31,709 nt of DNA from positions 4,596 through 36,304 of the forward strand of contig DCIM01000046.1 of the NCBI GenBank assembly GCA_002316005.1, in the 5' to 3' direction. A model generated the notes under the pieces. The model was given only the letters and a program-made list of their open reading frames with translations. It was not told the DNA's origin and did no database searches. Below are positions 15,398-23,887 of the stretch, piece after piece (the first letter of the stretch is position 1; each line of letters begins with the position of its first letter). Both the position numbers and the translations under genes were made by a program. The DNA comes from Prevotellaceae bacterium UBA1726. Lineage in GTDB: Bacteria > Bacteroidota > Bacteroidia > Bacteroidales > Bacteroidaceae.

Positions 15398-15479
15398 CAT
15401 TTTGCACTAAAAAGTTCATAAAATTTGCTTTTTTTCCCTTTTATGGCTGTTATTTGGGGTTTATAACAGATATTTTTCG

Positions 15480-15487
15480 TAATTTTG
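15480..15487 (+). promoter_or_regulatory. -7 box of the rhomboid gene
   Basis: TAATTTTG matches TAnnTTTG, 31 bp before ATG 15518. The nearest upstream TTG (15454-15456) is 23 bases away, longer than normal, so only the -7 element is claimed. Confidence 0.5.
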
Positions 15488-15517
15488 CAGCAAATAAACG
15501 ATTAAATCGAAGTATAA

Positions 15518-16462
15518 ATGCGAACAATACCAAATATTACAAAAAACCTCCTTATTATTAATGTCCTGGCCTTCTTGGCTATGGTGGCATTGGAGGCTTT
15601 CACAAGGCAATCAGGTAATCCGATCGACTTGAATGATATTCTTGGACTCCACTTCTTCATGGCGTCTGATTTCCACATCTATCAACTCATCACTTATATG
15701 TTTATGCATGGTGGTTGGCAACATATCTTCTTCAATATGTTTGCCCTCTGGATGTTTGGCGGTGTAGTGGAGAATGTTCTTGGTCCAAAGAAATTTCTTT
15801 TTTATTACATTTTGTGCGGTGTCGGAGCAGGACTTTTCCAGGAAGTAGCACAGTTTACACAGTATGCCATTGAGGGTTTTGCCGCCTATGATACAGTGAA
15901 TATTGGAACAGGTGTGATTTCGATGGACGCTTTCCTAAATCAGTGGACAACAGTAGGTGCCTCTGGTTCGATTTATGGTATCCTTCTTGCATTCGGAATG
16001 ATTTTCCCAGAACAGCGAATCTTCATCTTCCCACTCCCTGTGCCAATCAAAGCAAAGTGGTTTGTTATAATCTATGCAGCAATTGAACTCTTCTCGGCAA
16101 TATCAACAACAAACGATGGCGTAGCACATATTGCCCATCTTGGCGGTATGGTGTTCGGTTTCTTCCTTTTGCGTTATTGGAAGAATCATCCTACGGCTGG
16201 CTATGGTACTGCAAGAGGAGGACAGTTCTTCGAGAACCTCAAAAAGCAATGGGAAAAGAAAAAGGGAACCACTGCAGGTCAGTCGGGTAATTTCACCTAT
16301 ACAACCACAGATCACAGTGCCGACTGGGAGTATAATGCTCGTAAGGCAGCAACCCAGCAAGAGATTGATGCCATTCTCGACAAAATCCGTAAGAGTGGCT
16401 ATGACAGCTTGACAAAAGAAGAAAAGCAGAAACTCTTCGACCAGAGTCGCAACAACCAATAA
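15518..16462 (+). CDS. Rhomboid family intramembrane serine protease
   Basis: A 314-residue polytopic membrane protease. The catalytic dyad is visible: GASGS (147-151) with Ser149, and AHIAHLGG (203-210) with His207. The oxyanion-side motif HGGWQHIFFNMFALW supplies His69 and Asn73. Rhomboids cut transmembrane segments of other membrane proteins within the bilayer. After the last membrane span (about 210-222) there is a cytosolic tail of about 90 residues, charged and rich in Lys, Gln and Asp. The gene is 3 bp upstream of the next gene, so the two are surely co-transcribed, which suggests a related envelope function. Its own substrate is unknown. Confidence 0.94.
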   Translation: MRTIPNITKNLLIINVLAFLAMVALEAFTRQSGNPIDLNDILGLHFFMASDFHIYQLITYMFMHGGWQHIFFNMFALWMFGGVVENVLGPKKFLFYYILCGVGAGLFQEVAQFTQYAIEGFAAYDTVNIGTGVISMDAFLNQWTTVGASGSIYGILLAFGMIFPEQRIFIFPLPVPIKAKWFVIIYAAIELFSAISTTNDGVAHIAHLGGMVFGFFLLRYWKNHPTAGYGTARGGQFFENLKKQWEKKKGTTAGQSGNFTYTTTDHSADWEYNARKAATQQEIDAILDKIRKSGYDSLTKEEKQKLFDQSRNNQ

Positions 16463-16465
16463 ACA

Positions 16466-17554
16466 ATGGCAAAGAAAGGCATAAAAGGCCTCTTTGTGCA
16501 GGTCTTGGCAGGGGCGAATATTGTTACTTCCTTACTAATGATTCTCACAGGATATTCCTATCTTGTGAACCCTTCGAAATTCTCACTGGCAAGTACGATG
16601 GGATTGTTTTTCCCTTTCTTTCTTGCCCTTAATGTCCTATTCCTTATTTTCTGGTTGTTCTTCCATTGGAAGAAAGCCTATTTGCCAGTGCTCACGCTAT
16701 TTGTCTGCTACATCCCTGTGCGTACATATTTAGGAATTAATACAAGCGAGGAAGTACCTGAGGGGGCAATCAAGGTAATGTCATATAATGTTCTTGGTTT
16801 TCATGGACTTCCCGACAATGTCTTGGGGCATGAAGAAAACGCATTGGTCGATTATCTCTGCGAACAGGATTGTGATATAGTGTGTGCGCAGGAATCTTGT
16901 GAGGGTAATCTCCGCGACAAATGCAAGAAAAAACTATATGAGTGCTATCCTTATCATCGTGAGGATGCTAAGAAAAGAAATGGTACACGCCTTGCTATTT
17001 ATTCTAAGCACGAAATCCTTGAATTCGACACTATCCAATATGATTCGAGAGGAAACTGGACTGCAGCTTACATATTGAAGATAGGCAAGCAGGAGGTGTT
17101 TGTCATCAATAATTACCTTGAAATAAGCAGTCTCACACCGGAAGATCGTGAACAATTCTCGAACATGATACGAGGCAATCTCGACTCTGACAGTGCAAAG
17201 GTTCAATCAAAATCCATGATTGGGAAATTGTCTGAAAGTGCTGCTGTGCGTGCCAAGCAAGCCGATGCAGTAGCAAAATATATCAAGCAGCATAGAGGAC
17301 GGAAGATTATCCTCATGGGCGATTTCAACGACAATCCAATTTCCTACACTCATCACACTATCAGCAAGGATTTGACCGACTGTTTCGTAAGTACCGGAAA
17401 AGGTCCCGGTTGGTCATATTGCCACAATGCAATGAGGGTGAGAATTGACAATATTATGTGCTCAAAAGACATTATTCCTTATGGGTGCAAGGTAGATAAC
17501 AAAACATCATTAAGCGACCATTATCCAATGGTTTGTTGGCTTAAAATAGACTGA
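16466..17554 (+). CDS. Membrane-anchored endonuclease/exonuclease/phosphatase-fold protein
   Basis: A 362-residue protein with three N-terminal membrane segments (about 10-31, 45-66, 72-91) followed by an EEP-superfamily domain. Active-site landmarks are MSYNV (Asn108), AQES (Glu143), MGDFNDNP (Asp286, Asn288) and SDHYP (Asp351, His352), so the metal-dependent phosphoesterase site looks intact. Members include nucleases, phospholipases and sphingomyelinase-like enzymes. With a membrane anchor a lipid or envelope substrate is plausible, but I cannot choose. It starts 3 bp after the rhomboid stop. Topology suggests the catalytic domain lies outside the cytosol, but this is not certain. Confidence 0.9.
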   Translation: MAKKGIKGLFVQVLAGANIVTSLLMILTGYSYLVNPSKFSLASTMGLFFPFFLALNVLFLIFWLFFHWKKAYLPVLTLFVCYIPVRTYLGINTSEEVPEGAIKVMSYNVLGFHGLPDNVLGHEENALVDYLCEQDCDIVCAQESCEGNLRDKCKKKLYECYPYHREDAKKRNGTRLAIYSKHEILEFDTIQYDSRGNWTAAYILKIGKQEVFVINNYLEISSLTPEDREQFSNMIRGNLDSDSAKVQSKSMIGKLSESAAVRAKQADAVAKYIKQHRGRKIILMGDFNDNPISYTHHTISKDLTDCFVSTGKGPGWSYCHNAMRVRIDNIMCSKDIIPYGCKVDNKTSLSDHYPMVCWLKID

Positions 17555-17611
17555 TTACACGGGGGAAAGCCACGATAAACCTTAAAAAATGATTATTTAG
17601 GCCCTTGTTGC

Positions 17612-17642
17612 TTGCTTATTTGACAAATTTTTGTTATCTTTG
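17612..17642 (+). promoter_or_regulatory. Promoter of secDF
   Basis: TTG (17612-17614), 20-base spacer, TATCTTTG (17635-17642). A leader of about 43 nt, very A-rich before the ATG, would follow. Confidence 0.75.
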
Positions 17643-17691
17643 CATGCTAATTTTAGAGTAAAAAATCAAATAATTAAATAAATTTAAAAAA

Positions 17692-20600
17692 ATGCAAAAC
17701 AAAGGAATTGTAATTGTAACAGCCGTCTTACTGACGCTTGCAAGTATCTTCTATTTGTCTTTCTCGGCTGCAACACGCTATTTCGACAGCCAGGCAGCTA
17801 AGATTGAGGACCCAATTGCACAGCAGGATTATAAGGATTCTGTGAAGTATATGGGTATCTATTCTTATCAGAAGTGTCTTGAGACTCAGATTGGTCTTGG
17901 TCTTGACCTTAAGGGCGGTATGAACGTTATTCTTGAGATTTCTGTTCCAGATGTAATCGACATGCTGGCAGATCACAAGACTGACGCAGCCTACGTCAAG
18001 GCAATGGACGAGGCAAAGAAGGAAGAGGAGAAGAGCCAGAAGGACTTCATCTCATTGTTTATTAACGCTTACAAGCAGACAGCACCTGGTCATCGCCTTG
18101 CTGAGATCTTCGCTACACAGCAGCTCCAGGGTAAGGTTTCTCCACAGAGCTCTGATTCTGAGGTAGAGAAGGCTCTCCGCGCTGAGGTACAGAACGCTAT
18201 CGACAACTCATTCAATGTTGTTCGTACCCGTATCGACAAGTTCGGTGTTGTTCAGCCAAATATCCAGAAGCTTGAAGGTCAGGATGGCCGTATCATGGTT
18301 GAAATGCCAGGTATCAAGGAGCCAGAGCGTATGCGTAAGCTTCTCCAGGGTTCTGCAAACCTTGAGTTCTGGGAGACATACAACTCTGAGGAAGTTGAGC
18401 CATATCTCCGTCAGCTCGATAGCCGTGCTGTAAACGGTCTTGCTGCAAAGGAGGACACAACAGCTGTTAAGGATTCTGCTGCTGTTGAGGCTAAGCCAGA
18501 GGTTGCTCAGGCAGAGGCTAAGTTCCAGCTCGACAAGAACAAGGATGCTAATGCTAAGGAGAATGCTACAGCAAAGGCTACAGAGGAAATGAAGAAGCAG
18601 CATCCATTGCTCTCTATCCTCCAGACAACAGGTGGTCGTTCACTCAGCCTCGTAGGATATGCAAATGTACGCGATACTGCTGCAGTTAACGCAATCATCT
18701 ACTCTGATCTTGCTAAGCAGGTTCTTCCTTCAGACTTGAAACTCCTTTGGAGTGCTAAGCCTGCTGATGGTCTTAATGTAAAGAATGTATATGAGCTCCA
18801 CGCTCTCAAGGTTACACAGACTTCTGGTCGTGCTCCACTCGAGGGTGATGTAGTAACAGATGCTAAGGACCAGTTCAACAACCTTTCAGGTCAGCCAGAG
18901 GTTTCTATGTCAATGAACACAGAAGGTGCTCGTCGTTGGGCAGCCCTCACAAAGGCTAATGTTGGTAAGGCTATCGCAATCGTTCTTGATGGTGTTGTTT
19001 ACTCAGCTCCACGTGTAAATGGTGAGATCTCTGGTGGACAGTCATCTATCTCTGGTAACTTCACTGTTGAGGATACTAAGGATCTTGCAAACACATTGAA
19101 GTCAGGTCGTATGCCAGCTCCTGCTCGTATCGTTCAGGAAGAGGTTGTAGGTCCTACACTCGGTGCTCAGTCAATCCAGCAGGGTATCATCTCATTCATC
19201 GTTGCGTTCATCCTTCTCATGATCTACATGGTATTGATGTACAACATCAACGCTGGTATGATGGCTAACCTTGCACTTCTCGTGAACATCTTCTTCACAG
19301 TAGGTATCCTTACTTCATTCCAGGCTGCGTTGACAATGTCAGGTATTGCCGGTATGGTATTGTCACTCGGTACTGCTGTGGATGCAAACGTGCTTATCTA
19401 TGAGCGTATCAAGGAAGAGATGAAGAAGGGTCTCGGTCTTAAGCAGGCAATTGGCGCTGGTTACAGCAATGCATTCTCTGCTATCTTCGACTCTAACTTG
19501 ACATCACTCCTCACAGGTATTATCCTCTATGTATTCGGTACAGGTCCTATCCAGGGCTTCGCTACAACATGGATGATTGGTATCGTCTGCTCATTCTTCA
19601 CAGCAGTATTCCTCACTCGTCTTGTTTATGAGCACCAGATCAACCACGATCGTTGGCAGAACATCACATTCTGTACTCCATTCTCAAAGAATCTCATGCA
19701 GAATACGCATGTGAAGTTCATGTCTCTTTACAAGAAGACATTCTCAGTAGTAATCCCTGTTGTTGTTATCTTCATCATCAGCATCTGCACATACGGATTC
19801 TCTAAGTCTATCGACTTCACTGGTGGTCGCAACTATGTTGTTCAGTTCGAGAACCCAACAGAGCCTGAGCAGGTACGTGATGTAATCGCTAAGGCATTCC
19901 CAGAGTCAACAACAGGTGCTATCGCTATTGGTACAGATCACAAGACAATCCGTATTTCTACAAACTACAAGATTGACTCTAACTCTGCAACAGTAGACGA
20001 TGAGGCACAGTCAATCCTCTTCAACGCTTTGAAGGATGCAAAGATGGTTTCTCAGACTTCTCTCGACGCATTCAACAACCCAGATGTTCGTGAGGGTGGT
20101 TCAATCATCTCTTCTACAAAGGTAGGTCCTTCTATCGCTAAGAATATTACTCGTGGTGCTATCATCAGTGTCTTGATTGCTCTTATCGTAATCTTCCTCT
20201 ACATCCTCCTCCGTTTCCGCAATGTAGCGTTCTCTGTGGGTTCTGTAGTTGCTCTTACTGTTGATACAATCCTCGTACTTGGTATCTACTCAGTATGTAA
20301 GGATATCATGCCATTCTCTATGGAGATTGACCAGACATTCATCGGTGCTATCCTGACTGTGATTGGTTACTCTATCAACGATAAGGTGGTTGTATTCGAC
20401 CGTATCCGTGAGAACCTCGGTCTCCACAAGAAGACTGACTACCAGACAGTATTCAACGATTCAATCAACCAGACTTTGGCTCGTACAATCAATACATCTC
20501 TCTCTACATTGATCGTATTGCTCTGTATCTTCATCCTTGGTGGTGATTCAATCCGTAGCTTCTCATTCGCTATGATCCTTGGTGTTGTATTCGGTACATT

Positions 20601-20694
20601 GTCTTCTATCTTCGTTGCTTCTCCAGTTGCATTCCTTGTACTGGGTCGCCACATTGAAGACCGCTACGCTGTCGAGGCTGAGGAGGTTAAGTAA
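17692..20694 (+). CDS. secDF: Fused protein translocase subunit SecDF
   Basis: A 1000-residue fusion of SecD and SecF, the proton-driven motor that helps pull exported proteins out of the SecYEG channel. The SecD part has an N-terminal membrane segment, the LGLDLKGGMNV motif (70-79), the periplasmic head (about 170-480) and the GTAVDANVLIYERIKEE motif in its membrane part. The SecF part begins near residue 690 with FTGGRNYVVQFENP and carries VGPSIAKNITRGAI and IGYSINDKVVVFDRIREN. Twelve membrane spans are expected. An insertion at about 251-303 is low-complexity, rich in Ala, Lys and Glu, within the head. The gene is heavily biased in codon use, as expected for high expression. A strong terminator follows. 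Confidence 0.96.
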   Translation: MQNKGIVIVTAVLLTLASIFYLSFSAATRYFDSQAAKIEDPIAQQDYKDSVKYMGIYSYQKCLETQIGLGLDLKGGMNVILEISVPDVIDMLADHKTDAAYVKAMDEAKKEEEKSQKDFISLFINAYKQTAPGHRLAEIFATQQLQGKVSPQSSDSEVEKALRAEVQNAIDNSFNVVRTRIDKFGVVQPNIQKLEGQDGRIMVEMPGIKEPERMRKLLQGSANLEFWETYNSEEVEPYLRQLDSRAVNGLAAKEDTTAVKDSAAVEAKPEVAQAEAKFQLDKNKDANAKENATAKATEEMKKQHPLLSILQTTGGRSLSLVGYANVRDTAAVNAIIYSDLAKQVLPSDLKLLWSAKPADGLNVKNVYELHALKVTQTSGRAPLEGDVVTDAKDQFNNLSGQPEVSMSMNTEGARRWAALTKANVGKAIAIVLDGVVYSAPRVNGEISGGQSSISGNFTVEDTKDLANTLKSGRMPAPARIVQEEVVGPTLGAQSIQQGIISFIVAFILLMIYMVLMYNINAGMMANLALLVNIFFTVGILTSFQAALTMSGIAGMVLSLGTAVDANVLIYERIKEEMKKGLGLKQAIGAGYSNAFSAIFDSNLTSLLTGIILYVFGTGPIQGFATTWMIGIVCSFFTAVFLTRLVYEHQINHDRWQNITFCTPFSKNLMQNTHVKFMSLYKKTFSVVIPVVVIFIISICTYGFSKSIDFTGGRNYVVQFENPTEPEQVRDVIAKAFPESTTGAIAIGTDHKTIRISTNYKIDSNSATVDDEAQSILFNALKDAKMVSQTSLDAFNNPDVREGGSIISSTKVGPSIAKNITRGAIISVLIALIVIFLYILLRFRNVAFSVGSVVALTVDTILVLGIYSVCKDIMPFSMEIDQTFIGAILTVIGYSINDKVVVFDRIRENLGLHKKTDYQTVFNDSINQTLARTINTSLSTLIVLLCIFILGGDSIRSFSFAMILGVVFGTLSSIFVASPVAFLVLGRHIEDRYAVEAEEVK

Positions 20695-20728
20695 TCTATC
20701 CGATTCTTAAAACCCTATTATAATAAAG

Positions 20729-20761
20729 GAGTCGTGCTCTCGTAGCACGGCTCTTTTTTTG
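20729..20761 (+). terminator. Terminator of secDF
   Basis: Ten-pair stem GAGTCGTGCT / AGCACGGCTC (one G-U pair), 5-nt loop CTCGT, then a run of T, beginning 34 bp after the secDF stop. Confidence 0.9.
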
Positions 20762-20769
20762 TCTGTTCT

Positions 20770-20785
20770 TACGCGTGTACGCGTG
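20770..20785. repeat. Two 8-bp direct repeats rich in CpG
   Basis: TACGCGTG occurs twice in a row (20770-20777 and 20778-20785), then CGTA. The stretch is GC-rich and near-palindromic in otherwise AT-rich DNA, directly upstream of the tRNA-Arg promoter. It may be a protein site; nothing more can be said. Confidence 0.4.
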
Positions 20786-20824
20786 CGTATTTATTAATAA
20801 GGTTGCAAAAAGCTGCAAATCATT

Positions 20825-20854
20825 TTGTTTTCTCGCTTGTTCTTTGTACCTTTG
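20825..20854 (+). promoter_or_regulatory. Promoter of the tRNA-Arg transcript
   Basis: TTG (20825-20827), 19-base spacer, TACCTTTG (20847-20854): a near-perfect Bacteroidota promoter. Transcription from about 20860 would include the two hairpin repeats and a third hairpin before the tRNA at 21000. Confidence 0.75.
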
Positions 20855-20871
20855 CATATAGAATTTGTGTT

Positions 20872-20960
20872 GCCCTTGATAGTTGGCTTCGCCGACTATT
20901 GTGTGCATCTTGGGAAATTCGCCCTTGATAGTTGCCTACGGCGACTATCGTGTGCGCCTC
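20872..20960 (+). repeat. Tandem 49-bp hairpin repeats in the tRNA-Arg leader
   Basis: Copies start at 20872 and 20921, each beginning GCCCTTGATAGTTG. Each folds into a nine-pair stem (20879-20899 and 20928-20948) with one G-U pair. The inner pairs switch from GGC/GCC to GCC/GGC between the copies, so pairing is kept while sequence changes. A third, imperfect hairpin AACAA-(T)-CAAG / CTTG-TTGTT lies at 20966-20988. The repeat start resembles the first bases of the tRNA, GCCCTGATAGTT. Confidence 0.75.
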
Positions 20961-20999
20961 AGCATAACAATCAAGTAAACTTGTTGTTCTGCATTCGTC

Positions 21000-21071
21000 G
21001 CCCTGATAGTTAAATGGATATAACAAGGCTCTCCTAAAGCTTAGTTCCGAGTTCGATTCTCGGTCGGGGTA
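21000..21071 (+). tRNA. tRNA-Arg (anticodon CCU)
   Basis: A 72-nt cloverleaf: acceptor GCCCTGA pairs with TCGGGGT (two G-U pairs), D arm GTTA/TAAC, anticodon stem AGGCT/AGCTT with loop CTCCTAA giving anticodon CCT, T arm CCGAG/CTCGG with TTCGATT loop, discriminator A. No CCA is encoded. It would read the rare AGG codon. The GH43 gene starts only 25 bp later, with no terminator between. Confidence 0.93.
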
Positions 21072-21096
21072 CTCAATCCAAACCAAAGAACTTCTT

Positions 21097-22965
21097 ATGA
21101 AAACCTTATTCCAATTAATCGTAGCAGGGCTATTTCTTTTGTCCTCGCAGACGGGTTTTGCCTCTACCGATAAAGTGGGATATTCCAATCCCGTCATTTC
21201 CAAATCACTTCCTGATCCAACAGTAATCCGTGCAAAGGATGGATATTTCTATCTCTATGCCACAGAAAACCATCGCAATCTGCCTATCTATCGCTCCCCA
21301 AATCTTGTTGATTGGGAGTTTGTAGGTACTGCTTTCACTAATGAAACTCGTCCTAAATGGAACCCTAAGGCAAACATCTGGGCACCCGACATCAACTATG
21401 TTGATGGCAAATATGTGCTCTATTATGCCAAATCCACTTGGGGAGGCGAGTGGGAGTGTGGCATTGGTGTTGCTACTGCCGATAATCCCGGTGGTCCTTT
21501 CACCGACCATGGTGCATTGTTTATATCAAAAGACTTGAACACACAGAATTCCATTGACCCCGACTATGTTGAGGAGGATGGGCATAAATATCTTTTCTGG
21601 GGTTCATTCCGTGGCATATGGGGCATAGAACTCAGCGAGGATGGACTCTCACTCAAGGAAGGTGCAAAACCAAAACAGATTGCGGGTACATTCATGGAGG
21701 CAACATACATCCACAAGCGTAATGGCTATTATTATCTCTTTGGTTCTGAAGGTTCTTGCTGCGAGGGCGAACGAAGCACTTATCGTGTGACTGTCGGCCG
21801 CTCGAAGTCGCTCTTTGGTCCTTATGTCGATAAGCACGGTCGTTCTTTGATGGAGAATCATCATGAGGTCATTCTTCATCGTTCGGACGATGTGATAGGT
21901 CCTGGTCATAACGCAGAGATATTCACTGATGATGAAGGCAAGAATTGGATTCTCTATCATGGTTTCAGTGCAGCCGACCCTCATGCAGGACGTCTTGTCT
22001 ATATGGATCGCCTCGAATGGATTGACGGTTGGCCACATATTGCCAACGACCGTCCTTCAACAATCTCAGAACGCCCTAAATTTGGTAATATCCTCCTTGC
22101 CGACCCAACAATTTTCAATGATGAAGGCACATATTATCTCTATGGCACAGGTGGAATGACTGGACATTCTGGCGAAGGATTCGAGGTTTATAAGTCAACC
22201 GACCTTGTGAATTGGGAAGGTCCTTGTGGTGCTGACGATGGTTATTGCCTAAAGAAGAGCTATGCTACTTGGGGCACAACAGGATTCTGGGCTCCTCAAG
22301 TGTTCAAGCGCGACGGAAAGTATTATTTCATTTATACTGCTAACGAGCAGATTGCTGTTGCTACAGCCGATTCGCCAGTAGGACCTTTCACTCAGGAAGA
22401 ACCAGTGTGTATTCCTGCCAAGACAAAGGAAATCGACCCTTTCATCTATTTTGAAGGAAAGAAGGCCTATATGTATCATGTCCGTTTGCAGGATGGCAAT
22501 AGAATCTTTGTTTCAGAGATGAACAAAGACCTGAAATCGTTGAAAGAGAATACCACTCGCGAGTGTCTTCATGCTGAAACTGGTTGGGAGGATACAGCCA
22601 ATGCAAAATGGACTGTAAGCGAAGGGCCTACAGTGGTGAAGATTGGCAAGACATACTATCTTTTCTATTCTTGCAATGACTTCCGCAATCTTGATTATGC
22701 CGTTGGCTATGCCACAGCGAAGTCGCCTCTTGGTCCTTGGGAGAAACATGGCGAACCAATAATTGTCCGTGGTGTGATAGGAGAGAATGGTACGGGACAC
22801 GGAGATTTGTTCAAAAACGAGAAAGGCGAGTGGCAATATGTCTTCCACACTCATTTCTCTCCATCGGTTGTTTCTCCACGTAAGACAGCTGTTGTGACAC
22901 TCGACTTTGATGGAAAAGACTTCAAGCTCCGTGAGGGTAGTTTCCGTTACCTCCAGTTGCCATAA
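21097..22965 (+). CDS. Secreted glycoside hydrolase with two tandem GH43 domains
   Basis: A 622-residue protein with a signal peptide (about 1-22) and two five-bladed GH43 propellers. Domain 1 (about 28-325) has the base Asp40 (LPDPTV), the pKa-tuning Asp154 (SIDPDY), the acid Glu201 (FMEATY) and His271 (GHNAEIF). Domain 2 (about 329-620) has Asp336 (LADPTI), Asp447 (EIDPF), Glu509 (VSEGP) and His568 (TGHGDLF). Both triads look complete, so both halves may be active. GH43 enzymes remove or cleave arabinose or xylose units of plant polysaccharides. The gene starts 25 bp after tRNA-Arg and may depend on readthrough. It converges with the DUF1080 gene. The substrate is not determinable from the sequence. 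Confidence 0.92.
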   Translation: MKTLFQLIVAGLFLLSSQTGFASTDKVGYSNPVISKSLPDPTVIRAKDGYFYLYATENHRNLPIYRSPNLVDWEFVGTAFTNETRPKWNPKANIWAPDINYVDGKYVLYYAKSTWGGEWECGIGVATADNPGGPFTDHGALFISKDLNTQNSIDPDYVEEDGHKYLFWGSFRGIWGIELSEDGLSLKEGAKPKQIAGTFMEATYIHKRNGYYYLFGSEGSCCEGERSTYRVTVGRSKSLFGPYVDKHGRSLMENHHEVILHRSDDVIGPGHNAEIFTDDEGKNWILYHGFSAADPHAGRLVYMDRLEWIDGWPHIANDRPSTISERPKFGNILLADPTIFNDEGTYYLYGTGGMTGHSGEGFEVYKSTDLVNWEGPCGADDGYCLKKSYATWGTTGFWAPQVFKRDGKYYFIYTANEQIAVATADSPVGPFTQEEPVCIPAKTKEIDPFIYFEGKKAYMYHVRLQDGNRIFVSEMNKDLKSLKENTTRECLHAETGWEDTANAKWTVSEGPTVVKIGKTYYLFYSCNDFRNLDYAVGYATAKSPLGPWEKHGEPIIVRGVIGENGTGHGDLFKNEKGEWQYVFHTHFSPSVVSPRKTAVVTLDFDGKDFKLREGSFRYLQLP

Positions 22966-22987
22966 CTCCAAAACAATAGAATACAAA

Positions 22988-23018
22988 AAAGAGCTCAGCC
23001 GATATGGTTGAGCTCTTT
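22988..23018. terminator. Bidirectional terminator between GH43 and DUF1080 genes
   Basis: A 13-pair stem AAAGAGCTCAGCC / GGTTGAGCTCTTT with one G-U pair and a 5-nt loop. A runs on one side and T on the other let it serve both convergent transcripts. Confidence 0.88.
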
Positions 23019-23038
23019 CTGTTTGCGTATGTCGTTTC

Positions 23039-23797
23039 TTATAGAGGACGAATCCAGATGTTGCGGAAACTGATTGGTTCGGAAGGGTCGCCATGCGATT
23101 GTAGACGGATAGGACCATCACCATGCATCTCAGTTCTTGGCAGACCGATATACTCTGTAGTACCATAAATCTCAGTGTGGTTCTGTATCACTACGCCATT
23201 GTGGATTACGGTGATGAAAGGATGGTAGAGATACGAGCCGTCTGCTTTGAATACTGGAGCAGTGTAGATGATGTCGTACACGTTCCATTCGCCTGGTTTG
23301 CACATCGCATTTACCAATGGAGCGCTCTGCTTGTAGATGCTACCAGCCTGACCGTGGATATATGTCGGATTCTCGTAACTGTCGAGAACCTGCACCTCAT
23401 ATCTGTCCTGCATATATACACCACTGTTGCCGCGAGCTTGATTTTCGCCAGTGATATTCTCTGGAATACGCCACTCAATGTGCAACTGATAACTGCCGAA
23501 CTTACGACGAGTTAGGATGTCGCCCTTTGATTTGTCAACGGTCATGATTCCGTTTTTCACTTTCCATCCTGCAGGACCACCGTCATTGTTCTGCCATTCG
23601 TTGAGGTCTGTGCCGTCAAAAAGGATGATGGCATCTGAAGGAGCACCATATACTGATGGTGTGACAACTTTTGGCTGAGGTGTCCAGATTTCTGTCATTC
23701 CTGGACGCATACCTTCTGTCTTTGGAAATTCCTTGGTTTCCTGTGCCTGCAGTGTTGCTGCAAAAAGCAAAGCGGTTGCTAAAATAATCTGTCTCAT
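23039..23797 (-). CDS. Exported DUF1080 (3-keto-disaccharide hydrolase-type) protein
   Basis: A 252-residue protein. I choose ATG 23797, which starts a good signal peptide (MRQIILATALLFAATLQAQ); a longer frame from 23836 would add a non-signal extension. The body matches DUF1080: IILFDGTDLNEW, then the concanavalin-like core GNSGVYMQDRYEVQVLDSY, HGQAGSIYKQ and GEWNVYDIIYTAP, ending PISFRNIWIRPL. The family has jelly-roll folds and has been linked to hydrolysis of 3-keto-glucosides. The protein is probably periplasmic or surface bound. Its convergence with the double GH43 gene suggests work on the same or related plant glycans, but they are not one operon. Confidence 0.9.
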   Translation of the reverse strand: MRQIILATALLFAATLQAQETKEFPKTEGMRPGMTEIWTPQPKVVTPSVYGAPSDAIILFDGTDLNEWQNNDGGPAGWKVKNGIMTVDKSKGDILTRRKFGSYQLHIEWRIPENITGENQARGNSGVYMQDRYEVQVLDSYENPTYIHGQAGSIYKQSAPLVNAMCKPGEWNVYDIIYTAPVFKADGSYLYHPFITVIHNGVVIQNHTEIYGTTEYIGLPRTEMHGDGPIRLQSHGDPSEPISFRNIWIRPL

Positions 23798-23825
23798 AGG
23801 GTTAGGTGTTTTAGTAATTCTGGTG

Positions 23826-23833
23826 CAAAGATA
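23826..23833 (-). promoter_or_regulatory. -7 box of the DUF1080 gene
   Basis: On the minus strand TATCTTTG matches TAnnTTTG, giving a leader of about 23 nt. No TTG lies at the -33 distance, a region occupied by the divergent prmC promoter. Confidence 0.6.
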
Positions 23834-23852
23834 CATCTTTTTCCCGAATATT

Positions 23853-23882
23853 TTGTATTTCGACCGATTTTTATTACTTTTG
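23853..23882 (+). promoter_or_regulatory. Promoter of prmC, placing transcription start at the ATG
   Basis: TTG (23853-23855), 19-base spacer, TACTTTTG (23875-23882). Starts normally fall 5-7 bases downstream, near 23888, which is the A of the prmC ATG. The mRNA may therefore be leaderless. Confidence 0.7.
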
Positions 23883-23887
23883 CGTTG

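Noticed and set aside
20820..21203. A 127-codon minus-strand frame across tRNA-Arg
   Set aside because: It covers the tRNA, the hairpin repeats and the GH43 start; its repeated peptide comes from the 49-bp DNA repeats.
21097..23797. A polysaccharide utilisation locus
   Set aside because: No SusC/SusD, sensor or sigma/anti-sigma genes accompany the GH43 and DUF1080 genes, which are convergent rather than in an operon.
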